Of a stretch of 43,395 bases of DNA, positions 1-7,172 are shown piece after piece. This stretch comes from an uncultured Bacteroidales bacterium (GTDB taxonomy: Bacteria; Bacteroidota; Bacteroidia; Bacteroidales; UBA932), in the NCBI GenBank assembly GCA_946055165.1, contig CAMGFA010000013.1:1-43395 (forward strand). The letters run 5' to 3'. The notes under the pieces are model-generated. The model saw only the letters and a program-made list of their open reading frames with translations. It was not told where the DNA came from and made no database searches. The stretch's first letter is position 1. Each line of letters starts with the position of its first letter. The translations under genes were made by a program, and so were the position numbers.

Positions 1-71
1 GTCTTGATTTTTATCTAAACCGGCCTAAAATCGCGAGATTTTATATATATTTACTGCGTTTTAATCTTTGA

Positions 72-1370
72 ATGATTATGAAATATCTTGAACGTGTGGC
101 TGACCAAATGCTCAAAGACCGATTGGAAGCTTTTGGCGCGGTATTGATTGAAGGACCTAAATGGACAGGCAAGACAACAACAGCTGAGCAAATAGCCAGG
201 AGTGTTATCAAACTGCATGATCCGGATATGGCTGCCAATTACATGGCCACTGCAGATACAAAGCCTTCATTATTGTTGAAGGGCGCACAACCACGTCTAA
301 TCGATGAATGGCAGGATGCTCCTGTAGTGTGGGATGCTGTCCGAACCGCAGTGGATAACGAAGGAGGAAGGCCGGGACAGTATATTCTTACGGGTTCGAA
401 CACAGTGGATAAATCCAAAATCAAGCATACCGGAACAGGACGCATTACGCGTATGAAGATGTACCCTATGAGTCTGTGGGAGTCTAAAGAATCCACCGGG
501 CAGGTCTCTTTACATGAGTTATTCGACAATCCCAACCTCGATATAGATGGTGCCGCCAGCACTCTGGATATTCCGGACTTGATTCGTGCAGCATGTCGAG
601 GCGGATGGCCAGCTTCTCTGCAACTGACCGAAAGGGCTGCGACAATGATTGCAAATGACTATGTCAATACAGTCTGTGAGCAGGATATCTCTGCCGTGGA
701 TAAAAAGGATAGAAACCCCAAGATAGCACGTCAGATAATGCGCTCCTATGCACGAAATATCAGTACTTTAGCCAAGAAGACGAGTATTCTTGCGGACATC
801 ACAGCTTCTGGAGACATAGAAATATCTATGGATACATTGGATGATTATATAGGAGCACTTGAGAAATTATTTGTCATCCAGGACATTGACGCATGGTGCC
901 CTGCAATTCGCAGCAAGACGGCGATACGGAGTGCTCCAAAAAGATGCTTTTCTGACCCTTCAATTGCAGTAGCATCCATGAGTATCAACGCAGCAGCTCT
1001 GGAAACACAACTCAAAACTTTCGGCTTCATATTTGAGCAGATGTGTATTAGGGACATGAAAGCATATACCGCAGATTTCAACAGCCACGTATCCTACTAT
1101 CGGGATAGATATGGACTCGAAGCAGATTTGGTTCTGCATTTGGAAGACGAGCGGTATGCTCTAATCGAATGTAAATTGGGAAGTAAAGAAATAGAAGAAG
1201 GCGCAACACACCTGTGCGAGATTCACAGACTAGTTCAAGAAGCTAACAAAACCGAGAAGCAAGTCCCTCTCCGTGAACCGGACTTGAAGATTGTCCTGAC
1301 TGGAGGACCAATAGCCTACACACGTCCCGATGGTGTCCACGTAATCCCGCTGGCATGTCTTAGGCCATAA
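72..1370 (+). CDS. AAA family ATPase with C-terminal DUF4143 domain
   Basis: Predicted cytoplasmic P-loop ATPase of 432 aa, a usual length for the AAA_14/DUF4143 family that is abundant in Bacteroidota. Walker A reads GPKWTGKT at residues 28-35, Walker B LIDEWQ at 76-81, and a sensor-like YILTGSN at 104-110. The C-terminal third holds the DUF4143 region with a PD-(D/E)XK-like pattern (EADLVL, then ALIECKLG near residue 375). Family members are often linked to accessory or defence loci, but substrates are not established. Two ATGs lie close together (72 and 78); either could start translation. It is followed after 25 nt by an alcohol dehydrogenase on the same strand, with no obvious functional link. 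No truncation is visible. Confidence 0.85.
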   Translation: MIMKYLERVADQMLKDRLEAFGAVLIEGPKWTGKTTTAEQIARSVIKLHDPDMAANYMATADTKPSLLLKGAQPRLIDEWQDAPVVWDAVRTAVDNEGGRPGQYILTGSNTVDKSKIKHTGTGRITRMKMYPMSLWESKESTGQVSLHELFDNPNLDIDGAASTLDIPDLIRAACRGGWPASLQLTERAATMIANDYVNTVCEQDISAVDKKDRNPKIARQIMRSYARNISTLAKKTSILADITASGDIEISMDTLDDYIGALEKLFVIQDIDAWCPAIRSKTAIRSAPKRCFSDPSIAVASMSINAAALETQLKTFGFIFEQMCIRDMKAYTADFNSHVSYYRDRYGLEADLVLHLEDERYALIECKLGSKEIEEGATHLCEIHRLVQEANKTEKQVPLREPDLKIVLTGGPIAYTRPDGVHVIPLACLRP

Positions 1371-1395
1371 CGAAAAGGGTTTGACAGTAAAGAGG

Positions 1396-2433
1396 ATGAA
1401 AGCATACACCTACATAGAAAAGAGCCGCTTCGCCCTGATGGAGAAGCCTGAGCCGAAAATCCTGAATCCGAAAGACGCCATAGTGAAGGTCACTTTGGCG
1501 AGCATCTGCACCAGTGATCTGCATATCAAGCACGGCAGCGTGCCCCGTGCCGTCCCGGGAATAACTGTCGGCCACGAAATGGTAGGCATTGTCACCGAAG
1601 TAGGGGAGCAGGTTCATTCGGTAAAGCCCGGTGACAGGGTAACTGTCAACGTCGAAACCTACTGCGGGGAATGCTGGTTCTGCCAGCACGGTTATGTCAA
1701 CAACTGTCAGTCACCAGACGGCGGCTGGGCTCTCGGTTGCCGCATCGATGGTGGTCAGGCAGAATTCGTCCGTGTCCCGTATGCTGACCAGGGACTCAAC
1801 AAAATTCCGGACAGTGTTACTGATGAACAGGCGCTGTTCGTCGGTGACATACTTGCCACCGGCTTCTGGGCCGCCAGAATATCCGAAATCAAGGAAGAAG
1901 ATACCGTGCTGATTATCGGTGCCGGTCCGACTGGCATCTGCACCCTGCTGTGCGTGATGCTGAAGCACCCTAAGCACATCATCGTGTGTGAGAAATCCGA
2001 GGAACGACGAGAATTCATAAAGCAGCATTACCCGGATGTGATAGTGACTACACCGGAGGAGTGCACGGCGTGCACCGGTGCATACGTTGCACCTCTTGGC
2101 GGTGCGGATGTAGTCATCGAGGTGGCCGGATCTGATACCAGCTTCCAGCTCGCCTGGCAGTCTGCCCGACCGAATGCAATCGTCACCGTAGTCGCCCTAT
2201 ACGACAGGCCACAAGTGCTTCCTCTACCTGAAATGTACGGCAAGAATCTCACTTTCAAGACCGGCGGTGTGGATGGCTGCGACTGTGCGGAGATCTTGAA
2301 ACTGATTGAGCAAGGATTGATTGATACTACACCGCTAATCACTCACAGGTACAAGCTGGAGGAGATTGAAGAGGCTTACAGGGTGTTTGAGAACAGGGAA
2401 GAGGGGGTCATAAAGATTAGTGTTGAGTGCTAA
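1396..2433 (+). CDS. Zinc-dependent alcohol dehydrogenase (MDR family)
   Basis: Medium-chain zinc dehydrogenase of 345 aa that would oxidise an alcohol or reduce a carbonyl with a nicotinamide cofactor. Probable catalytic zinc ligands are Cys38, His60 in GHEMVG and Asp151 in GDILATG; the Cys/His/Asp set is that of bacterial secondary alcohol dehydrogenases. Four cysteines at 90, 93, 96 and 104 fit a structural zinc lobe. The Rossmann motif GAGPTG is at 175-180, and the acidic residue after the next strand (CEKSEE) suggests NAD rather than NADP. I chose ATG 1396, directly after AAAGAGG, over an upstream TTG at 1381. Substrate cannot be read from the sequence. It stands alone, so a pathway cannot be inferred. 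Confidence 0.88.
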   Translation: MKAYTYIEKSRFALMEKPEPKILNPKDAIVKVTLASICTSDLHIKHGSVPRAVPGITVGHEMVGIVTEVGEQVHSVKPGDRVTVNVETYCGECWFCQHGYVNNCQSPDGGWALGCRIDGGQAEFVRVPYADQGLNKIPDSVTDEQALFVGDILATGFWAARISEIKEEDTVLIIGAGPTGICTLLCVMLKHPKHIIVCEKSEERREFIKQHYPDVIVTTPEECTACTGAYVAPLGGADVVIEVAGSDTSFQLAWQSARPNAIVTVVALYDRPQVLPLPEMYGKNLTFKTGGVDGCDCAEILKLIEQGLIDTTPLITHRYKLEEIEEAYRVFENREEGVIKISVEC

Positions 2434-2480
2434 TATCGGCTCAGGAGTAAAACCCTGTGTGCCTTGTCCTAAGCAATATG

Positions 2481-2516
2481 CCACAGGGCGAAAATTATTT
2501 CTGCGCACTGTTGTTA
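2481..2516 (+). repeat. Partial copy of the GGCGAAAGTTATT palindromic repeat
   Basis: This stretch (CACAGGGCGAAAATTATTTC then TGCGCACTGTTGTT) closely matches the reverse complement of 35726-35757 and one end of the 84-85-nt elements at 35593 and 43066. Only one arm is present. It sits in the 412-nt gap between the alcohol dehydrogenase and the AT-rich genes starting at 2846, so it may mark an edge of inserted DNA. Apart from this half repeat and the promoter at 2651, the gap 2434-2845 shows no convincing gene. Confidence 0.6.
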
Positions 2517-2650
2517 TCGGCAAGCAGAAGTGCAGTGATTTCGGCAAGATGATATGCAGTAAGGTTGGCAACAATGGTACAATGTTTTCAACAACAAGAG
2601 TACAATATTATTGGCAACGATGCTGCAGTATGCTTATTCCAAACTCCATC

Positions 2651-2682
2651 TTGTGGAATTTCAAACTATTTTCTTATTTTTG
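2651..2682 (+). promoter_or_regulatory. Candidate Bacteroidota promoter for the pentapeptide gene
   Basis: A -33-like TTG at 2651-2653 is followed after 21 nt by TATTTTTG at 2675-2682, a full match to the TAnnTTTG -7 consensus. Transcription would start near 2690, leaving a leader of about 155 nt before the ATG at 2846. The AT-rich setting makes chance matches more likely. Confidence 0.45.
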
Positions 2683-2845
2683 TAATGTTCAGCTAACCCC
2701 AAAAAGGCTTGGATGGGCAAGACATATAGACGTTATTTGACGTAAATCTTCTGGTTATCAAATTTTGCACTTGTTGATTCTCTATGAAGATACGGCAACG
2801 GGGCGTACACAAATGATGAATGTTTGAATCTTTTTCTAATAACAA

Positions 2846-4072
2846 ATGGGAATGGCGCAGTTTAGTTTCTCAGAGGTTGCCGCGATAATTGCTATTGCTA
2901 CTGTTATAATTGGCATAGTTGTCGGAGTTTTAAAGTTTTTCATAAATGATATTTTCGACTTTAAAAACTCAAATAAGCGCAAAGAAGAATCAAGAAATTC
3001 ATTCAATAACATTTTATTGGGATTGTCTTCGCCTGATAATGTGTCTAAATTATCCTCGGCGATAATGCTAAGACGTTTTTTGAATACGAAAATAAGCCGG
3101 GAATTCCCTTATCTGCAAACTGAAGCAATAAACGTCATTACTTCAATGTTAAGAATACTACCCACAGGTATTTATCAAAAATCTTTGGCGGATGGTTTAG
3201 CTTACGCAGTGGATTTATCTAGTCTTGATCTCCAGCGGACTAATCTTCAAGATGTTTATCTGGGAAGAAAGGATGGGGCCTTTATAATAATGGATAACAC
3301 AGATTTATTTTTAAGTGATTTATCGTATGCTCTTTTTGAAAATATACGTGGACGTGCAATTTTTTATCGTTCAGTTTTCTTTTGTACACAAATCAAAAAT
3401 TGTGATTTCTCCAACGCGATTTTTAGAGAAGCAGATTTGACGAATGTCACTTTTAAAAATGTTATTTTGAAAGGCGCAGATTTTACTGATGCTATAAATA
3501 TACCTGAAGATATTCAAAATCATCTTGTTCAAGAGAATGGCCGGCTGATATTTCCATTATCCGAGCCAGTCACAGCAAAGCATTCAGCACTTGAAAAGAT
3601 GATTTTCTTCTCGATGCCGAGTATAATGAGTAAAGAGGAGGAGTTGTTGACAAAGGATTATCAATCGTATCTGGAAAGTCTAGGATATCGTGTCCATTAT
3701 TATATAAGGGACGATTATCCTTGTTATGGACAATTAAATCGGGTGAGAGAGAAGATACTAAACTCGTCTGCGATGGTAGTCTTTGGTTTTAAACAAACCA
3801 ATATACAAGAAGCAATATATCGTCCTAATACAAAAGATGAAGAAAAATGGAACAATAAATGGATAGCTACTCCTTGGAACGATATTGAAGTTGGAATGGG
3901 TTTGATGAAAGGCATGCCAATCTTGTTGGTAAAGGATAGTCAAATTGATCAAGGAATTTTTGATAGTAATTTAAGTGAGTGCTTTATAGCTACAATTAAC
4001 GTTGACGAGGACAGTAGAAAATTAGCCCATAATAAAGAACTTAATATGTGGCTTTCAAAAATATCGGTATAA
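2846..4072 (+). CDS. Membrane-anchored pentapeptide-repeat protein with C-terminal deoxyribosyltransferase/TIR-like domain
   Basis: A 408-aa protein with three visible parts. Residues 10-33 form one hydrophobic helix followed by a Lys/Arg-rich stretch, predicting an inner-membrane anchor with the rest cytoplasmic. Residues about 120-220 carry degenerate pentapeptide repeats (DLSSLDLQRTNLQ, CDFSNAIFREADLTN, GADFTDA). Residues 251-408 form an alpha/beta domain: strand IFFSMP, an alternating segment ending in SSAMVVFGF, and NDIEVGMGLMKGMPILL with Glu348 where nucleoside 2-deoxyribosyltransferases and some TIR-like NAD hydrolases keep their catalytic glutamate. That resemblance is by eye and unproved. 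The gene is AT-rich and begins an AT-rich pair with the LysM gene 38 nt downstream. A sensing or defence effector is an inference; a passive scaffold is also possible. Confidence 0.7.
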   Translation: MGMAQFSFSEVAAIIAIATVIIGIVVGVLKFFINDIFDFKNSNKRKEESRNSFNNILLGLSSPDNVSKLSSAIMLRRFLNTKISREFPYLQTEAINVITSMLRILPTGIYQKSLADGLAYAVDLSSLDLQRTNLQDVYLGRKDGAFIIMDNTDLFLSDLSYALFENIRGRAIFYRSVFFCTQIKNCDFSNAIFREADLTNVTFKNVILKGADFTDAINIPEDIQNHLVQENGRLIFPLSEPVTAKHSALEKMIFFSMPSIMSKEEELLTKDYQSYLESLGYRVHYYIRDDYPCYGQLNRVREKILNSSAMVVFGFKQTNIQEAIYRPNTKDEEKWNNKWIATPWNDIEVGMGLMKGMPILLVKDSQIDQGIFDSNLSECFIATINVDEDSRKLAHNKELNMWLSKISV

Positions 4073-4110
4073 GAATGACCAATATTGGAAAGTTTAATGT
4101 TTTCTATTCT

Positions 4111-4923
4111 ATGAAAAAAATAACATCATTACTTTTAGTTTTTTATCTCTTTTCCTTTTCCTGCTCAGTTTTTGCCCAGGAATATAAGAGTCATATTATT
4201 GCAAAAGGTGAGACTGTAGAATCAATTGCAAAAAGTTATAATGTTTCCAAGTCCGCACTTCTTGAAGCCAATCCTGCACTTGAAAAATATACCTATGTCG
4301 GAATGAAAATCAGGATTCCACTTGTGGAGAAAAATGAAGTCGAGACAATGCAAAAGGAAAAGATAAATGAAGTTGAGGCATCTTCGGAACAGCTCTATTT
4401 GGCAGATTCAAAAGCCGAAAGAACAGTGCCTCCTATAAATACAAACATCAACAATTCTTCCGGTCCATCCAATGTGTTAATAGATGAAATCAGATACGGG
4501 TTCTTGTCTTCCGATGCTATGAGCATGTTTTTCTCTATGGGTAACAATCATTTCTTTGACAACTCTTTATATTTAGGAACACAGATAGGATACGGTACCT
4601 CTTTCGCACACACCAAAATCTATGGCAGCACCCTCACTACTACAAGCCATTATATTATTCTTCCTATTGAGTTGGGATATTATTTATGGTTCTCAGAAGA
4701 ACGTTTTACTGCCATTGTTCCTTATGCAGGAGCAGATATTACATATCTTGCCAAAGCCACAATGGAATATGATAATGAAAAAGAGACCATCAAACCGGAT
4801 AAGCGCTTTGATATTATGGCAAAAGTAGGTTTGAAAATATCATTTGGGTTCTTTCTTGATTTCGGATACGCCTTCAATGATAACGGAGAATACTTTTATG
4901 CCGGATTCGGATACTCTTTTTGA
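4111..4923 (+). CDS. LysM domain protein with C-terminal outer-membrane beta-barrel-like region
   Basis: Exported protein of 270 aa. Residues 1-22 are a signal peptide ending VFA before QEY. Residues 26-71 are one LysM domain (HIIAKGETVESIAKSYNVS, then GMKIRIPL), which binds peptidoglycan or similar glycans. After a polar linker, residues about 110-270 alternate hydrophobic and polar residues with many Gly and aromatics and end YAGFGYSF; a terminal phenylalanine is usual for outer-membrane barrels. I chose ATG 4111 over an upstream ATG at 4048 because only 4111 starts at the signal peptide and avoids overlap with the preceding gene. It probably tethers the outer membrane to the cell wall. A functional link to the upstream pentapeptide protein is suggested only by spacing and shared AT-richness. 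Confidence 0.75.
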   Translation: MKKITSLLLVFYLFSFSCSVFAQEYKSHIIAKGETVESIAKSYNVSKSALLEANPALEKYTYVGMKIRIPLVEKNEVETMQKEKINEVEASSEQLYLADSKAERTVPPINTNINNSSGPSNVLIDEIRYGFLSSDAMSMFFSMGNNHFFDNSLYLGTQIGYGTSFAHTKIYGSTLTTTSHYIILPIELGYYLWFSEERFTAIVPYAGADITYLAKATMEYDNEKETIKPDKRFDIMAKVGLKISFGFFLDFGYAFNDNGEYFYAGFGYSF

Positions 4924-4957
4924 TAAAGTTGTTTCGAAAGCATCTGGCAACATAAAA

Positions 4958-4983
4958 TCAGCCGGTCCAAGTGGGCCGGCTGA
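4958..4983. terminator. Bidirectional terminator hairpin between LysM gene and rpsU
   Basis: TCAGCCGGTCC pairs with GGGCCGGCTGA across an AAGT loop, with one G-U pair. On the minus strand the stem is followed by TTTTATG, so it works best as the rpsU terminator; on the plus strand it follows the LysM gene by 35 nt. Confidence 0.7.
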
Positions 4984-5001
4984 TGTGTTTGTATTGAAAA
5001 A

Positions 5002-5196
5002 TTACTGTTCCTCTTCAAGACGGAGGTGCTGAACGTAGATGGCTTTCATTTTGGCCATACGCTTCTTTACTGAAGGCTTCTCGAAGTTCTTGCGCGCACG
5101 GAGTTCGCGGATTGCGCCTGTCTTCTCGAATTTTCTCTTGAATTTCTTAAGAGCCCTTTCGATATTCTCGCCTTCTTTTACCGGTACGATAATCAT
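5002..5196 (-). CDS. rpsU: 30S ribosomal protein S21
   Basis: Small basic ribosomal protein of 64 aa, the usual size for S21, which joins the 30S subunit late and contacts the region of the anti-Shine-Dalgarno. The start MIIVPVKEGENIERALKKF and the central KFEKTGAIRELRARKNFEKP are characteristic. It reads away from a P-loop ATPase gene lying upstream on the same strand and has its own promoter overlapping that gene's 3' end. The 5' untranslated part contains GGGGGTGATTTAAGGA just before the ATG. Confidence 0.97.
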   Translation of the reverse strand: MIIVPVKEGENIERALKKFKRKFEKTGAIRELRARKNFEKPSVKKRMAKMKAIYVQHLRLEEEQ

Positions 5197-5241
5197 TCCT
5201 TAAATCACCCCCTTTTTCTTTCTGGTTTCAAAAATGGACTG

Positions 5242-5271
5242 CAAAGGTAGTAAAAAAATTCAAAAAACAAA
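5242..5271 (-). promoter_or_regulatory. rpsU promoter (Bacteroidota type)
   Basis: Read on the minus strand, TTTG (plus 5268-5271) is followed after 18 nt by TACCTTTG (plus 5242-5249), matching TAnnTTTG. The -33 element lies inside the last codons of the upstream ATPase gene, so rpsU can be transcribed independently. Confidence 0.65.
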
Positions 5272-6345
5272 ATAATACTTCCGCAGCCAGTACTCCAGCA
5301 GAGGATCCAGGATGATGGCGCTGTCGTTGTCCAGAAAGGTAATCACTTCCTTTTTGCACAGAGCGTCTTTTATGCGCCTTACATTGGCCGATGAACTCAG
5401 CCCGTACTGCTCTATCACGGCGGCGGAGCTGAAACGGGTCTGCCCGTCGAGCACTGCCTTGAGCAGAGAAATCTGGAAATCGGTGAGATCATTCATGAGC
5501 GCCTTGAAATGAGGCTCGTGCACATTCAGAAGGGAAAGGATGCTCTCCTGTACCACACTTTCCATAATGTAACCCCTGCTGAGTCCGTCGCAGATGGCGC
5601 AGAGGTGGTTGAGGTAGTAGATGTTCCCGCGAAGCACATCGAAAATCTCCTGAACCTGCTCTTTCTCTATTACCTTTCCGCTCACCAAAAAGCCTTTGAT
5701 TATATGGTTTTCTATCTCGCGGTACGGAATGCTCTCCAGTTTCACCCTCTGAACCATACGGAAGAAATACTTCTGTTTTTCGAAGATGTATTTCATTGCG
5801 TTCACCTGTGAGCCTGTCCAAATCCAGGTGCAGAAGGCCTTCTGCTCCGGACTGCTTTTGCGCACCACCTCTTCGAAAATGCGCAGCACCCTGTCTCCGT
5901 CCTTTGCCTGAAGTATGTTCTGGAATTCGTAAACGGTTATAATCAGCCTTTTTTTCTTTTTGTGCGCCAGCAGATAGGGGAAGGTGAGGACTTTGCGGAT
6001 GTCGTCGTCGCTGAGAGCCCCGCCGAAATGGAGATATTCGTTTTCCAGGGCCGATTTGTCCTCGGTGCTCATGAGGGCATAGGTGGAGCGGAATGCCTTG
6101 CTCAGGAAATCTTCCGCGCTGCGGCAGCTCAGAAGGGAGAATTCGGCCCAAAGGGGAGTGTCGATCAGGGTTTTGCTTTCGTTCTTAACCTGGAGGAGCA
6201 GGGAAGTCTTGCCGCTGCGGTCGGGTTCATAGATGGCCACATTCATCTTTTGGGAGAGGGCTTTGAGCACCTTTTCCTTTTCTTCCTTGCGGCCTATAAA
6301 GGCCTTCCCGCTCACCGGGCGGTCGTATATGAATGTGGCAGACAT
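5260..6345 (-). CDS. AAA/archaeal-ATPase-like protein with degenerate P-loop and C-terminal winged helix
   Basis: Predicted cytoplasmic ATPase of 361 aa of the archaeal-ATPase/MNS type. An N-terminal FIGRKEEKEKVLKAL leads into a Walker A-like EPDRSGKTS at residues 40-48, where the usual first glycine is replaced by Glu. The Walker B position reads LIITVYEFQ at 134-142, with Tyr in place of the usual Asp but Glu kept. A sensor-like WTGSQ follows. The C-terminal 80 residues look like a winged helix (FSSAAVIEQYGLSSSANVRRIKDAL). I chose ATG 6345 (MSATFIYDRP); an upstream start at 6480 would overlap the divergent rplU promoter. Its conserved place next to rpsU is not informative. Function unknown; ATP binding may be weakened. 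Confidence 0.8.
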   Translation of the reverse strand: MSATFIYDRPVSGKAFIGRKEEKEKVLKALSQKMNVAIYEPDRSGKTSLLLQVKNESKTLIDTPLWAEFSLLSCRSAEDFLSKAFRSTYALMSTEDKSALENEYLHFGGALSDDDIRKVLTFPYLLAHKKKKRLIITVYEFQNILQAKDGDRVLRIFEEVVRKSSPEQKAFCTWIWTGSQVNAMKYIFEKQKYFFRMVQRVKLESIPYREIENHIIKGFLVSGKVIEKEQVQEIFDVLRGNIYYLNHLCAICDGLSRGYIMESVVQESILSLLNVHEPHFKALMNDLTDFQISLLKAVLDGQTRFSSAAVIEQYGLSSSANVRRIKDALCKKEVITFLDNDSAIILDPLLEYWLRKYYFVF

Positions 6346-6380
6346 AGGGTTTAGCTTGTTCTGTACAAATTTATAAATTA

Positions 6381-6413
6381 TTTTGCGTAAAAAAGAAAAA
6401 TTTTCTATTTTTG
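6381..6413 (+). promoter_or_regulatory. rplU-rpmA promoter
   Basis: TTTTG at 6381-6385, a 20-nt spacer, and TATTTTTG at 6406-6413 make a near-ideal Bacteroidota promoter. Transcription would begin near 6420, giving a leader of about 85 nt before rplU. Confidence 0.75.
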
Positions 6414-6478
6414 CAGCCCAATAATCAGAAGGCTGTCGAGCTCCATAAGAGGTTTCATAGGGAAATCCGCTTGCAGTC

Positions 6479-6495
6479 AAAACTTTTAAAGTTTT
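6479..6495 (+). promoter_or_regulatory. Small hairpin in the rplU leader
   Basis: AAAACTT and AAGTTTT flank TTA, ending 9 nt before the rplU start. The stem is short and AT-only. It could affect initiation of rplU, but no known L21 leader fold was recognised. Confidence 0.3.
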
Positions 6496-6504
6496 ACTTA
6501 TTTT

Positions 6505-6822
6505 ATGTACGCAATCGTAGATATTGCAGGTCAGCAGTTTAAAGTTGAAGCTGGCAACGAAATCTTCTGCAACCGCCTTCCGCAGGCAGAAGGTGCCGCT
6601 GTGGAGTTCGACAAAGTGCTTCTCGTTGAGAACGAGGGCAACGTTACCGTCGGAGCTCCTTATGTAAATGGCGCAGTCGTAAAGGCAACAGTGCTTTCAG
6701 ACAGCGTAAGAGCCAACAAGGTTCTTGTATTCAAGAAAATCCGTCGCAAAGGTTTCGACAAGTGCAACGGACATCGTCAGAAACTCTCCAAGATTCAAAT
6801 CGCTGAGATTGTACTCGCTTAA
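6505..6822 (+). CDS. rplU: 50S ribosomal protein L21
   Basis: Ribosomal protein of 105 aa, full length for L21, which binds 23S rRNA in the large subunit. It begins MYAIVDIAGQQFKVEAG, the family hallmark, and carries the conserved C-terminal KKIRRKGFDKCNGHRQKLSKIQI. It is first in the rplU-rpmA pair, with rpmA 18 nt downstream, and is driven by the promoter at 6381-6413. It is divergent from the ATPase gene, and the 159-nt gap between them holds both starts. Confidence 0.98.
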   Translation: MYAIVDIAGQQFKVEAGNEIFCNRLPQAEGAAVEFDKVLLVENEGNVTVGAPYVNGAVVKATVLSDSVRANKVLVFKKIRRKGFDKCNGHRQKLSKIQIAEIVLA

Positions 6823-6840
6823 TTAAAAAGGAATTGAATT

Positions 6841-7101
6841 ATGGCACACAAGAAAGGTCAATCAAGTTCAAAGAACGGTCGTGAGTCACAAAGCAAGCGT
6901 CTTGGACTCAAGAAATTCGGTGGAGAAACCGTAAAGGCAGGCAATATCATCGTCCGCCAGAGGGGCACAGTCCACAATCCTGACAAAAATGTAGGTATGG
7001 GTAAAGACCATACTCTCTATGCACTTGTAGATGGAACCGTAAAGTTCACCCGCAAGAGAGAGAACAAGTCTTACGTATCGGTAGTCCCTTTTGAGAACTA
7101 A
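6841..7101 (+). CDS. rpmA: 50S ribosomal protein L27
   Basis: Ribosomal protein of 86 aa whose N-terminus reaches the peptidyl-transferase centre. [18 protein letters not shown] and [17 protein letters not shown] are diagnostic. The flexible N-terminal part reads GQSSS where many relatives have a more glycine-rich sequence; this is mild variation. No cleavable pre-sequence of the Firmicutes type is present. It is cotranscribed with rplU and followed by a strong terminator. Confidence 0.98.
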   Translation: MAHKKGQSSSKNGRESQSKRLGLKKFGGETVKAGNIIVRQRGTVHNPDKNVGMGKDHTLYALVDGTVKFTRKRENKSYVSVVPFEN

Positions 7102-7123
7102 ACTCGAGGGAAGTTTGAATATT

Positions 7124-7160
7124 GGACTTACACTTCGAGTTCGAGGTGTAGGTCCTTTTT
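7124..7160 (+). terminator. Rho-independent terminator after rpmA
   Basis: GGACTTACAC pairs with GTGTAGGTCC (one G-U pair) around a TCGA/TCGA inner stem, followed directly by TTTTT. It ends 12 nt before serS, so serS depends on readthrough or on its own unseen promoter. Confidence 0.9.
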
Positions 7161-7172
7161 CTTTCAGAGAAT

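Noticed and set aside
391..399. GGTTCGAAC resembling a tRNA T-loop
   Set aside because: It lies inside the ATPase gene with no cloverleaf around it; no tRNA was found in the window.
2420..2740. 106-codon plus-strand frame in the gap after the alcohol dehydrogenase
   Set aside because: It overlaps the previous stop, runs through a repeat half-copy and a promoter, and has no protein-like motif.
4940..4950. GCATCTGGCA similar to the repeat box in the right-hand clusters
   Set aside because: Ten matching bases without any flanking similarity could be chance; not enough to call an island edge.
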